In this document: piece by piece, positions 1-10,360 of the stretch
Layout: every line of letters begins with the position of its first letter
How positions within the stretch are numbered: the first letter of the stretch is position 1
Source: Dasypus novemcinctus
Taxonomy: Eukaryota; Chordata; Mammalia; Cingulata; Dasypodidae
Length of the DNA stretch: 64,000 nucleotides
NCBI RefSeq assembly: GCF_030445035.2
Contig: NC_080673.1
Span: forward strand, 197,468,216 to 197,532,215
Direction of reading: 5' to 3'
Notes under the pieces: generated by a model
Databases searched by the model: none
Told to the model about the DNA's origin: nothing
Seen by the model: the letters and a program-made list of their open reading frames with translations, nothing else
Translations under genes and position numbers: made by a program

Positions 1-214
1 CCGACCCCTCGTCCGCAGCCAGACCCCACCTCTACCGACTGAGCAAGCCGCCGCAGTATATATGAATTACTGTGATCTAAGACTCTTGTGAAGATAAGCT
101 TAATAATTAGAAAAAAGAAAAGAAAAAGATAGGATGTAGAATTTTTCCAAATTAATATGTAATTCTGTATCTAGCATTTAAGCTCATCGCTATATTCCAT
201 TTTACTATTAAGGG
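1..214. other. Window edge: GC-rich 55 bp, then unassigned AT-rich DNA
   Basis: Positions 1-55 are strikingly GC-rich and end in gccgccgca, after which the sequence switches abruptly to AT-rich DNA with an A-rich patch near 108-130. The sharp change suggests the cut-off end of a repeat, possibly an LTR, that lies mostly outside the window. Nothing else is recognised here. Confidence 0.35.
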
Positions 215-1893
215 AACCTGGCAATATATTGGGCTTCACTTTTCAGGAAGTTTTGGATCACTGAGAGGTTCAACAAGGGCAGTGGAGGAATACTAGTGTG
301 GGATGTTATTCACAAAGGACACATGGTTGGCAGGGAGTTCTACAGGACATATATCCAGGGTACATAAAAATGTTTGGATATTTTCATAGTGGAAACAATT
401 GAAAACAACAACTGAGGGAGTGCTGAGATTCGAGCCAGGGGAGCTCTATCACAGTCCCTAAAGGAACAGCAACAATACCCCAAGTGCAATGGCAAAGACC
501 AAAAAAGAAGGAAGGTCCAACAATGAGCCCCTGATACTAATGACTATGCTTGTGAGCCTGTGCACCTGAAATAAGAACAAGGCCTAGAGCAGCAGTGTGC
601 CTAGGAGTTACCACCTGAGAGCCTCCATGTTGCTCAAATGTGGCCATTCTTGAAGCCAAACTCAGCATGTAAATGTGTTGCCTTCCCCCCAGCATGGGAC
701 ATGACTCCCAGGGATGAGCCTCCCTGGTGCCGAGGGATCACTACCAAGTACCAGCTGATGACGTAACTAGAAAATGACCTTGAATAAAAGGTTCAACTCG
801 GACCAGCAGAATATCTCTGTCTACATATAATAACAGGAGTTAAAAATGTTTTTTGACCTAAATCAAGGGGGAAGTAGAAAGGACAAATGTGTTTATATGG
901 CTATGAGTCTCTAAAAAAAGAGCCAGGAGGTTATCAGAGGGGTTGCCCTTATGCACACCTGAGCAGAGTCCCAGAGACAGATAAAGTAGATACAACTCCA
1001 GGTATTGGTTCTCCTGAGGGCTACACAGACCTACAGGTTTTATGGTCATGGCAGATGGAGCTCACTGCCATGTCAGTTGGCCCTTCTTTGGAGTTGGTGT
1101 TTCTCTGTGATGGAGCTGGACTCAGATAGGATCTGTTTTCACAAGACTTTCCTGTTACTTTACCAGAATTGTAGTTGGTGCTGGGGTTTAAGATACCCAG
1201 CAGATCTGAATCTCTGGACTGACCATATGATAGCCAGGCCCTGAGCCTCAATAGACTTCAGCTCCTACACTCTGACTTACCCTTTATTGGACTTACCCCA
1301 CTCAGCTAATATGGAGTTGAAGAATGTCAACCACCACACCATGGAGACAAGAGTGCCTACAACTGAAAGCAGGAGGCCTGCATTCAGCATCCATGTGGAA
1401 TCTAAGCCCCCTCTTGACATAGATGTGGAATGGACACAACCAATCCAAGGTCCACAGGATGGAGGAATAGAATGTGGATTAGAGTGGACTTACTGATATT
1501 CTATTCATGAACTATTATGGTTGGTAATTGAAGAAGATGTGCCATTGGTGTGGGAAGGGTGGCCATTGTGGCTGCTGGGTGTGGGGAGTGGGAGGAAGAG
1601 ATGAGATGTGGAGGAGTTATCAGGACTTGGAGTTGTCCTGGATGGTGCTGCAGGGACAGTTGCTGGACACTGTAGGTCCTCCCATGGCCCACTGGATGGA
1701 ACATTGGAGAATGTGGGCTATGATGTGGACCATTGACCATGAGGTGCAGCGATGCTCAGAAATGTGTTCACCAAATGCGGTGGATGTGTCATGATGATGG
1801 AGGGGAATGTTGCAGTGGGGGTGGGGGGTATGTGGGGACCTCACCTCATATATTTGAATGTAATATTTAAAAAATGAATTAAAAAAAGAAACC
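215..1893 (+). mobile_element. XR repeat copy 1 (type A, near full length)
   Basis: This is the longest plus-strand copy of a repeat seen about a dozen times in the window (called XR here). Shared blocks include 'gcctagagc', 'catgtaaatg', 'catgggacatgactcccagg', 'gagcctccctggtgcc', 'ggaccattgaccatgagg' and 'tgtgtcatgatgatgg'. It ends in a G-rich tract (about 1,814-1,833), a 'tgtaatattt' block and an A-rich tail, so it has retroposon polarity. No reading frame is conserved between copies, so the short open frames inside it are chance. The 5' edge is approximate and I could not find a convincing target-site duplication. I recognise the sequence as a common xenarthran interspersed repeat but cannot name the family with certainty. 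A lineage-specific L1 3' region or an L1-dependent non-autonomous retroposon would both fit. Confidence 0.75.
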
Positions 1894-1909
1894 ATCTTGA
1901 TCTGGTTTT

Positions 1910-3360
1910 TGTCTTGTGTGAAGTTGTATAATTGTTAATTAAATTTCTTTACTTGTTAAAAGTCTGCTCTGATTTTCTCTTTATTTTTAAGCCAGTTTTT
2001 TTGGTTTGTTTCATTCTAAGAAATTTGTCCACTTCATCTAAGTCATATTATTGTTGTCTTACAGTTGTTCATATTAGTCCATTATATATACATATATATA
2101 TGGTAAAGTTTTAAGTGATTTCTCCTCTTTTATTCCTGAGGTTAGTATATAAACTCTATCTTTGTTTAATTTTTCTTTTCAATCAATCAAGTCAAGAGTT
2201 TGTCAATTTTGCTGATCTTTCAGAGAACCGGCTTTTAGTTTCATTAATTTTCTATATTATTTTTATTTTCAATATTTCATTTACTTCCACTCTAATCTTT
2301 ATTATTTCCTTCATTCACCTTGCTTTGAGTTTAGCTGGCTTTTCAATTTCTAGTTTCTCATGCTGGAAGTTTAGGTGATTGACATGATCTTTCTTCTTTA
2401 TTACGATTCTGTGTTTACAACTATGGATTCCTTTATAAGCTACACTTTACCCGCATTCCCTAAGTTTTAGTAGGTTGGGTTTCTGTTTTCATTCATATTA
2501 AGTTATTCTCTCATTTCTCTTGTGATTTCTTCTTTTATCTATTGGTTATAGAGGAACATGTTTGTTTATTTGTTTTTAAATTTCCACATATTTTTGAATT
2601 CCCAAATTGCCCTTGGGTTATGTTTTCAAATTTAATTTTGTTGTGGTCAGAGAAGGTATTTTGTATGATTTCTATACTTTAGAATGTACTGAGATTTGTT
2701 TTATGGCCTAATATATGTATATACTTTTATTGTTGAACTATTTCTCCCGTCAATTTTGTATTTTTATTGTATTTTTTAGCTCTGCTTTTAGATACACATA
2801 TGGTATTCTCATTATGTTTTCATGATTGTTTGACCCTTCTTTCATTATAAAATATCCCTTTAGTGTCTCTAGCAATAATTTTTGTCTAAATTTCATTATA
2901 ATTTGTATGATATTTGTATAGTCAATTCAGCTAGATTTTGGTTACTATTTGCATGGCATATCTTTCTCCTTTTTTTTTTTTTTACTTTTCATCTATATTT
3001 TTATAAATAAATATAAATGTGTGCATATATATATATGTATATATGTCCCTTTTAATTTTAAAATTTGTCTCTTGAGACAACATGTATTGGTTAATTTGTA
3101 AAATCTTTTCTGCAAATCTGTGCCTCTCCATTTCAATATTTAATCAAGTTATATTTTATGTAATTAGTGATAAGGTAGGATTACACCTGCCACTTTCCTC
3201 TCTGTTTTCTCATGGCCTATGTCTTTTTGTTATTCTGTTTCTCCATAAGTGGCTTCTTTTCTGTTAAATATACATTTTCTAATAAGCCATGTTTATTCCG
3301 TTTTTTATTCTCTTACTTTATTCATTTGCTATTTACTTAGCAGTTGCCCTGGATGTTGCA
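1910..3360 (-). mobile_element. Old L1 fragment (ORF2 endonuclease/start of RT, minus strand)
   Basis: Read on the minus strand, this stretch follows the L1 ORF2 order from the start of the reverse transcriptase back through the endonuclease region. Recognisable blocks on the plus strand are 'tttgtcaattttgctgatct' (2,196 on), 'ttgttgtggtcagagaagg' (2,638 on) and 'gttactatttgcatggcata' (2,941 on). They appear in the same order as in the longer L1 at 45.7-46.9 kb. It carries many stops and no ORF2 frame survives. It looks older than the L1 at 56.7-59.9 kb. Both edges are approximate. Confidence 0.7.
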
Positions 3361-3964
3361 ACTAACAGATTAATTTAAACAATATCCTTTAGATTAATAC
3401 TAACTTAATTTCAGTAGAATACAAAAATTTTGTTCCAATTAAGCTCAAAGTTTCATTACATATAAGGCAAAAATAATTCCTTTAACCTTTTTAGACATTT
3501 TGATGTGGTTGCCTGGAAAACAAGGATGAAAAATATTTTGATGTACATTTGAACTCAGTGAAAAATATACCATTTGTGCTTATTAATGGCTGCCAGACCC
3601 ATGAAATTTTCATGTCCCCTTAGACACAAGAACATGTGGAAGAGAAAAGGGTTTAAGGAGGCCTCACTTCAAGTCAGTAAAGTAAAGAAAAGAAAGACAG
3701 AAACACAGTTCCTATAGCTTCTAAAGTATGGAGAATGGGAAAAATATGATGAAAGGCACATGTTGTAAGTCACACGAAGGGGGACAAGACATACCTAAAA
3801 GATGATGAAATTTATGCCTTTGGGCCAATGATAGACCCAGATGAGATGGTAATGATGAGGATGATGAGGATTATAGAAGTATAAAGATTCCATACTTCCT
3901 GTCTACAAACTTTCTACCTTAAGAACTAGCCATCTAAGGGATTAAATAATTCACTTTGGCATCA
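3361..3964. other. Unassigned AT-rich DNA
   Basis: I see no gene, RNA or repeat that I can name here. A purine-rich stretch lies around 3,630-3,760. Confidence 0.4.
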
Positions 3965-4078
3965 TACTGGGGGGTGTGGGGAGTGAGGCATATGGGAATC
4001 TCCTATTCTTTTTTTAAGGTAACATTTTGTGTGATTTATGTATCTTTTAAAAATAAATAAAAATATATTAAAAATAAG
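3965..4078 (+). mobile_element. XR repeat, 3' end only (type B)
   Basis: This is a strongly 5'-truncated XR 3' end: a G-rich stretch, 'catatgggaatctcctat', 'taacattttgtgtgattta' and an A-rich tail. The tail wording (gtgtgatytatgtatctt) marks the type B form, in contrast to the 'tgtaatatttttt' tail of type A. It directly abuts the next XR copy. Confidence 0.6.
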
Positions 4079-4671
4079 ATCCAGGCCCATCCTTCTTAAC
4101 AGGTCTTTGCCCTTGCACTAGGGAAATTGTTGCAGCTTCTTTGGGGAGTGCTTGATACTGATGACTATGCTTATGAGCCTGTGTGATTGAAATTCCAACT
4201 AGGCCTAGAGCTGCAGGGTGCCTAAGAGTTATGTCCTTAGAGTCTCCATGTTGCTCAAATGTGGCCACTCTCTAAGCCAAACTCAGAATGTAAATACATT
4301 ACCTTCCCCACAGCATGGAACATGACTCCCAGGGATGAGCCTCCCTGGTGCCAAAGGATTACTACCAATCACTAACTGGTGATGCAACTAGAAAAAGACA
4401 TTGAATAAAAGAGGGAAACAGTAAAGACAAATGAGTTTATATGGCTAGGAGACTTCAAAGGGTGTTGGGGGGTCACTGGAGGAGTTGCAGTTATGCACAT
4501 CTCAGCAGGATGTCACAGGGAGCCAAAGTAGATACAACTCCAAGTAGTAGTGCTCCTGACAGTTATAAATCCAGGTCCTACAGTCATGACAGATGGCTCT
4601 GGAGTTCAGTGCCTTGCCAGTGGGCCCTGCTTTGGAATTTGTGCTCCTGAGTATAATAGAGTTGGACTCAG
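4079..4671 (+). mobile_element. XR repeat copy (type B), left part, with inverted 5' segment
   Basis: This is the 5' part of a type B XR copy that continues after 6,045. The first ~72 bases (4,079-4,150) are in opposite orientation to the rest; compared with the minus-strand copy at 7.97-9.45 kb, the inverted and direct parts meet at the same point of the element ('gatgggcc' / 'ttgatactgatg'). That is the pattern left by twin priming during L1-type insertion. The copy is split by a type A XR at 4,672-6,028. Its open frames are short and not shared by other copies. Confidence 0.65.
4655..4671. repeat. Target-site duplication, left copy (17 bp) of nested XR-A
   Basis: AATAGAGTTGGACTCAG occurs here and again at 6,029-6,045, exactly bracketing the type A XR copy. 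The duplicated sequence is part of the host type B XR. Confidence 0.85.
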
Positions 4672-6028
4672 TGGCGGGGACCGGGAGGGAGTGAGGGTTC
4701 AACAGTGAGCCCCTGATACTAATGACTATGCTTGTGAGCTGATAAACCCAAAATAATAACAAGGCCTAGAGCAACTTTGTGCCTGGGAATTTCCTTCTGT
4801 CAGCCTTCATGTTACTCAAATGTGGCCAGTCTCGAAGCCAAACTCAGCATGTAAATGCAATGCCTTCCCCCCAGCGTGGGACATGACACCCGGGGATGAG
4901 CCTCCCTGGCAACGAGGGACCACTATCAACTACCAACTGATGATGCAACTGGAAAATGACCTTATACGGAAGGTTCAATGCGGATCAGCAGAATATCCAT
5001 GTCTACATAAAATACCATGACTTTAAAATGCTGTTTGACCTAAAGTAAGGGGGAAATGGAAAGGAGAAATGAGTTTATATGGCTACGAGTTTCTAAAAAA
5101 GAGTCTGGAGGCTGGCAGAAGGTTTGCCCTCATGCACAACTGAGCAGAGTCAGAGAGACAGATAAAGCAGATACAACCCCCAGATATTGGTTCCTTTGAG
5201 GGCTAAAGAGACCCATGGGAGTTATGGTCATGGCTGATGGGGTTAACTACCAGGGCAGATGGCCCCTCTTTGGAAATGGTGTTTATGTGTGATGAATCTG
5301 GACTCAGATGGGATCTCCCTTCATAAGACTTTCATGCTAATGTGCTGGAGGTGCAGTTAATGTTGGGGTTTAAGATATATTTAGGGGATTTGAATCTCTG
5401 GACTGACAATGTGATAGCCAGATCCTGAGCCTCAACAGACTCCAGCACCTACAATCTGATTTATTGGACTTACCACACTCAGCTAAGATGGAGGTGAAGA
5501 AGGACAACCACCACACCATGGAGCCTAGAGTGATTACAACTGAAAAATGGGAGGATTGCATCCAGCATCCAGGTGGAATCTGAGCCTCCTCTTGACATAA
5601 AGGTGCAATGGACACAACCAATCCAGTGTCCACATAGAAGAGGTGGCATTGGATTGGGAAAAGTGGACATAATGGACAAAGGGTATGGGGAAAGGCAGGA
5701 AGAGATGAGAGGTGGAGGCATCTTCGGGACATGGAGCTGCCCTGGATGGTGCTTCAGAGGTAATCACCGGACATTGTAAATCCTCACAGGGCCTACATGA
5801 TGGAATAGAGGAGAGTATGGGCCATGATGTGAACCAATGTATATGAGGTGCAGAGGTGCCCAAAGATGTACTTACCAAATCCAATGGATGTGTCATGATG
5901 ATGGGAACGAGTGTTGTTGGGGGGGGGAAAGGGGGGGTGGGGGGGTGGGGTTGAATGGGACCTCACATATATATTTTTAATGTAATATTATTACAAAGTC
6001 AATAAAAAATAAAAAAATTAAAAAAAAA
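4672..6028 (+). mobile_element. XR repeat copy (type A) nested in a type B copy
   Basis: A plus-strand type A XR, 5'-truncated relative to copy 1: the match starts near 4,690 at 'ggttcaacagtgagcccctg', corresponding to about 515 in copy 1. It ends with a very long G-rich tract (5,918-5,955), 'tgtaatatta' and an A-rich tail. The 17-bp direct repeats on both sides show it inserted as one unit into the older type B copy. It has no conserved ORF. Confidence 0.85.
5918..5955 (+). other. G-run tract (potential G-quadruplex) in XR-A 3' end
   Basis: Several runs of 4-10 G occur within about 38 bases just upstream of the A-rich tail. Shorter versions lie at the same place in the copies at 1,814-1,833 and 35,524-35,555, so the tract belongs to the element and is not a local accident. 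Four or more G-runs with short loops could form a G-quadruplex in the transcript. L1 3' UTRs are known to carry such G-rich tracts. Confidence 0.6.
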
Positions 6029-6045
6029 AATAGAGTTGGACTCAG
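6029..6045. repeat. Target-site duplication, right copy (17 bp) of nested XR-A
   Basis: Identical to 4,655-4,671. The first two bases merge with the A tail of the inserted element. Confidence 0.85.
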
Positions 6046-6828
6046 ATGTGACTTCTCTACACATGCCTCTTCTGTCACTTTTACTGAACCTGTGGTTGGT
6101 GCTCGGATTGGTGTATGTTTAGAAGACTTGAATCTCTGGACTGACTGTGTGTTGAATGGGCCCTGAGCCTCAGTGGAGTTGTAGCACCTACTCTCTGGTT
6201 TGTTGGACATGCCCATGTTGGCTAACAGGGAGATGGGATGGTCAACCACAACACCAAGGAACTGAGAGAGTCTACAATTGCAAGCAGGAGAATTCCATCC
6301 ATCAGCCATGTGGGATCTAAGCCCCCCTCTCAAGTTACAGGCAGAGTGAGCATCACCATCCCAGCGTCCTCAGGATGGAGGAATAAAATATGGGTTACAG
6401 TGGACTTATTGGCATTCTACTATAAAATTATTGTGACTCTAACAATGGAAGAAATTATATTATTGATGTGGAGACAGTGGCCATGGGAGTTGCTGAGGGC
6501 AGGGAGAGGGAAGAAGAGGTATGATACAGGGGCATTTTTGGGATTTGGAGTTGTCATGAATGATATTGCAGTGACAGATGCAGGACATCATATATCTTGC
6601 AATAATCCACTGAATGGACTGGGAGAGAGTTTAAACTACAGTGTAAACTATAATCCCTGCTGTGTAGCAGTGTTCCAAAATGTATCCATCAAATGCAATG
6701 AATGTGCCACACTGATGAAAGAATTTGGTGATGTGGGAGGAGTGGGGGATGGAAAGTGGGGTTATATGGGATCCTCATATTTTTTAATGTAATATTTTGT
6801 ATAATCTATGTGTCTTAATTTTTTTTAA
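6046..6828 (+). mobile_element. XR repeat copy (type B), right part
   Basis: This is the continuation of the interrupted type B copy. It resumes at 'atgtgacttctctacacatg', the point where the left part stopped. It ends with 'catattttttaatgtaatat', 'ctatgtgtctt' and a T/A-rich end, the type B tail. The 184-codon open frame at 6,238-6,792 runs through it. Other copies (for example 7.97-8.6 kb and 36.8-37.5 kb, minus strand) break this frame, so I do not call it a gene. Confidence 0.75.
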
Positions 6829-7010
6829 TCTCTCTCTCTATAAGCCAGATACAGAACAGAGAAGAGAGAGAGATCACCATGTGACATATAACTCCCATCA
6901 CCAGCATGCTACAATATCTGAGAAAACTTGGCCTTGCCAAAATCTTGATTTTGGCTTCTACCTTTCAAAACCAAGTGAAAATAAATGCCTATTGTTTAAG
7001 CCAAAAACAA
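6829..7010 (+). mobile_element. MaLR-type LTR 3' fragment
   Basis: The stretch contains 'gccttgccaaaatcttgatt', 'ttggcttctacc' and 'aataaatgcctattgtttaa', the typical 3' part of an ERVL-MaLR LTR (polyadenylation signal AATAAA at about 6,980). The same wording recurs at 18.19-18.28 kb and 54.84-54.90 kb. The 5' part is missing. Confidence 0.5.
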
Positions 7011-7254
7011 ACAAACGAACAAAACATAGTTGAATTCCTGCCCACCACTTAATTTCTTTAAGTTAAATTTTATTTTAAATTTCTTATATTGTAGCATTGT
7101 GGTAAGATTTTAAAAATAATTTATGCAAAATATGTAACACAATACCCACCACATACCATGCATGGGATGCCTTATATACTGGATATATTACACTGCAAAT
7201 TCACATACCATATTTTAATGCTGGGTATGAACTTCAACAACACATCGATACGTA

Positions 7255-7264
7255 AACCCTCTTT
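7255..7264. repeat. Target-site duplication, left copy (10 bp) of dimeric SINE
   Basis: AACCCTCTTT here matches 7,502-7,511 exactly and brackets both tRNA-like units. Confidence 0.75.
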
Positions 7265-7501
7265 TTATATGCTTTTTTTTTTTTTTTTTTGAGGTACTGG
7301 AGGCTGGGTATTGAACCTGGGACTTCATATGTAGAAAGCCAGCAGTCAACCACTGAGCCATATCAGCTTCCCTGAGTTGGTTTTATCATTTGTTTGGCTT
7401 GTTGTTTGTTTTTAATTTTTCAGGAAGCACCAGGAACCAAACTGACACCTCTCATGTGGGAAGCAGTTGCTCAACCACTGGAGCTGTATTTGCTCTCCAT
7501 G
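7265..7501 (-). mobile_element. Dimeric tRNA-derived SINE (DAS-type)
   Basis: On the minus strand two tRNA-like heads follow one another. The first (7,501 down to about 7,420) has a box B-like 'ggttcctgg'. The second (7,372 down to about 7,293) begins 'gggaagctgatatggctcag', has 'aggttcaatacc' as box B and runs into a poly(A) tail (T-run 7,273-7,290). One 10-bp direct repeat flanks the pair, so the dimer moved as a single unit. DAS SINEs of armadillo include tRNA-derived forms of more than one structure; which subfamily this is I cannot say. Many substitutions suggest it is not recent. Confidence 0.75.
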
Positions 7502-7511
7502 AACCCTCTTT
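7502..7511. repeat. Target-site duplication, right copy (10 bp) of dimeric SINE
   Basis: Same 10 bases as 7,255-7,264. Confidence 0.75.
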
Positions 7512-7965
7512 AAAGCAAGCAGAAGTGTATCAGTGAAAGAGATTTACATGGGTAGGAGAAGAACAAAGTAAGGTAAATAAGGCAGAACATAGAGAAAACT
7601 AGTGTAGAAACAGTCTTTCAGTTAGAGCTAAATTTGAGGAAGCATTTTGATATCGATTGTATGTATATGTACTCATGAACATGCTTGTGTTATATGTTAC
7701 ATATATTTATAGATATAAAATCTTACACATATGTAGATTAGGGGGAGATCTATAGTATTTGATAGTTTGTAAGTTTCTATGCAGCTCCAACCAGTGTATG
7801 CAAAGAATAGGGTGAAACAGGGTCCTGAGGGTCCCTACAATGCCAAGGATATGGGGTATTCTTGGTAGCAGGGGCACAGTGGGCTCAGAGCAGTAATATA
7901 TATCATTTGGTATGGATATATTTTATTTATTTATTTACCTATTTTATATTTTTTTATCTTTTTTT
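7512..7965. other. Unassigned AT-rich DNA
   Basis: No gene or nameable repeat is seen. The stretch includes a run of TTTA-rich sequence at about 7,917-7,960, next to the tail of the following XR copy. Confidence 0.4.
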
Positions 7966-9450
7966 AAAAGATACATAAATCACAAAAAATATTTCATTAA
8001 AAAATATAGGAGGTTCCCATATACCCCCACTACCCACCTACCCCAATCCTCCCACATCAACAACCTCTTTCATCAGTGTGGTACATTCATTGCATTTAAT
8101 GAATACATTCTGAAGCACTGCTACACAGCAGGGATTATAGTTTACATTGCAGTTTACACTCTCTCCCAATCCATTCATTATTGCAGGATATATAATTTCT
8201 GCATCTGTCCCTGCAATGTCATTCAGGACAACTCCAAGTCCCCAAAATGCCCCATATCATACCTCTTCTTCCTTCCCCCTGCCCTCAGCATCTCCCATGG
8301 CCACTGCCTCCACATTAATGATACAGTTTCTTCCATTGTTTGAGTCACAATAATTCTACATCAGAATACCAGTAAGTCCACTCTAATCCATATTTTATTC
8401 CTCCATCTTGAAGACCCTGGAATGGCAAAGTCCACTTCACCGCTAACTTGAGAGGGGGTTTAGGTACCACATGGCTGATGGATGGAATTCTCCTGCTTGC
8501 AGATGTAGACTCTCTCAGTTCCTTGGTGTGGTGGTTGACCATCCTCACCTCCCTGTTAGCTGACCTGGGTAAGTCCAATGAGCTGGAGAGTAGGAGTTGC
8601 AACTCTGCTGAGGCTTAAGATCCAGCTGGCACATGGGCAATCCAGAGATTTAAATCTCCTGAGCATACACCAACCCCAGTACCAGCCACAGGTTCAGTAA
8701 AAGTGACAGAAGAGGCATGTATAGAGAAGTCACATCTGAGTCCAACTCCATCACACTCAGGAGCACAAGTTCAAAAGTAGGGCCCACTGGAAAGGCCCTG
8801 AACTCCAGAGCTATCTGTCATGACTGTAGGATCTGGGTGTCTCTGTAGCCATCAGGGGCACCACTACTTGGGATTGTATCTACTTTGGCTGTCTCTGAGA
8901 TCCTGCTGTGGCATGCATAAGCATGACCCCTCGGATGGCCTCTGGACTCATTTTGAAGTCTCTTAGCCATATAAGCTCATTTTCCTTTACTGTTTCCCTC
9001 TTTTATTCAATGTCTTTTTTCTAGTTGCAACACTGGCTGGTGCTTGGTAGTAATCCCTTGGCACCAGGGAGGTCCATCCCTGGAAGTCATGTCCCATGCT
9101 GTGGGGAAGGTAATGCATTTACATGCTGAGTTTGGCTTAGAGTGGCCACATTTAAGCAACATGAAGACTCTTAGGACATAACACCTAGGCACCCTGCAGC
9201 TCTAGGCCTAGTTGAAATTTCAGGCACACAGGCTCATAAGCATAGTAGTCAGTATCAAGGGCCCATCATTGGACCATTCTTCTGCATTGGTCTTTGAACC
9301 TGCAGTTGGACGATTGTTGCTGCTTCATTGGGGAGTGCAACAGAGTTCCCCAGAATGGAAGCTCAGCACTCCCTCATTTGTCATGTGAAATTCTACCCAC
9401 TATATCAATACCTAATGAACATCCAAAAATATTTATATACCATATATTTT
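7966..9450 (-). mobile_element. XR repeat copy (type B, long, minus strand)
   Basis: The reverse complement gives the full XR order, from the 5' block 'gagggagtgctgag' (near 9,370) to the type B tail (gtgatttatgtatctttt, at 7,966-7,985). Unlike the copies at 4.1 and 36.8 kb it is uninverted, which makes it a useful reference for those two. The homology fades between 9,400 and 9,450, where the 5' edge is set. Its open frames on either strand are not shared by other copies. Confidence 0.75.
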
Positions 9451-10140
9451 AGCATGTTAAAAACTCTTATGGCCAGTTGGAAGCTTTAATATTACTCCTA
9501 AGCATAACTGAATAGACCTGAGGCCTTCCCCAGCAATATTGAATGAGAGATGCTAATTGTCTCTGTGAAACTTACCTAGATGTCTTCAGAAGTCAAGCTG
9601 CTAATTACAAGTCTGAAAAAGGACTCTAAAAGATAGTTGTAAATTGTAAGTGGTATGACCTGAAATGCTACCTTCCCATCCAATTTAATCTCCATCCAAT
9701 TAAAATCACAAAACAATCTAACAGCAATAACAAACATACACATGAATTAATAATACACATGAAACATGATTCCCATCATTGGTGGGCCAGAATCAATCTG
9801 CAGTTCAGCAGTTTGTGATATTTGACTCACTGCATGGTGTATGTGTATGGATGTGGTGGGGCTGAGTCTGGGAAGTGACCAGGGGTCAGTGGTAAATAAA
9901 CCCATGAAAATATTGCAATATGATCAGTGCCAGAAAGATGCAGGTAAGATGGAGAAAAAAACATCCCATGAGAAAGAATACACTCTCAGAGAGGGGAAGG
10001 ACCAATGTCAAAGAGGAAGTTAAAAATGAATTTCAGAAAAGAGACAATTGATACCAAGCCTCTGTTAAGAGAGAAGAAAAAGGCAGGAACAGGTGCTCAT
10101 TGTTTGTTGAAACCAGAAAGAATTGGTCAAGGAGGATGAA
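9451..10140. other. Unassigned AT-rich DNA
   Basis: No gene or repeat is recognised. Confidence 0.4.
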
Positions 10141-10360
10141 GATGCCAATATTTTCAATATTATATTTATTTTTTATTAATAAAAGATCTTATTTTAGAGT
10201 TTTAGATTTATAGAAAAATTACACCAAAGATATAGGAAATTCCCATATAGACTCCTGACACCCACACACAGTTTCCCCTATTATTAACACCTTACATTAG
10301 TGTAATACATTTGATACAATTAATGAACTAGTTATTGATGTTATCTACAAGGTAGGGAGG
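10141..10360 (-). mobile_element. Old L1 3' UTR end (L1M-like)
   Basis: The plus strand reads 'ttttagatttatagaaaaat', then 'gaaattcccatatagactcc', 'attattaacaccttacatta' and 'gtgtaatacatttgataca'. This is the order seen in the 3' ends of old mammalian L1M elements in reverse complement. It matters here because the XR 3' end (for example 36,800-36,950) follows the same pattern: 'ttcccatatacccc', then 'catcaacaacctctt', then 'agtgtggcac', then a 'gatgaat' block. Confidence 0.6.

Noticed and set aside
6238..6792. Longest open frame of the window (184 codons, plus strand)
   Set aside because: It lies inside an XR repeat; the same sequence in other XR copies has stops, and no domain is recognisable.
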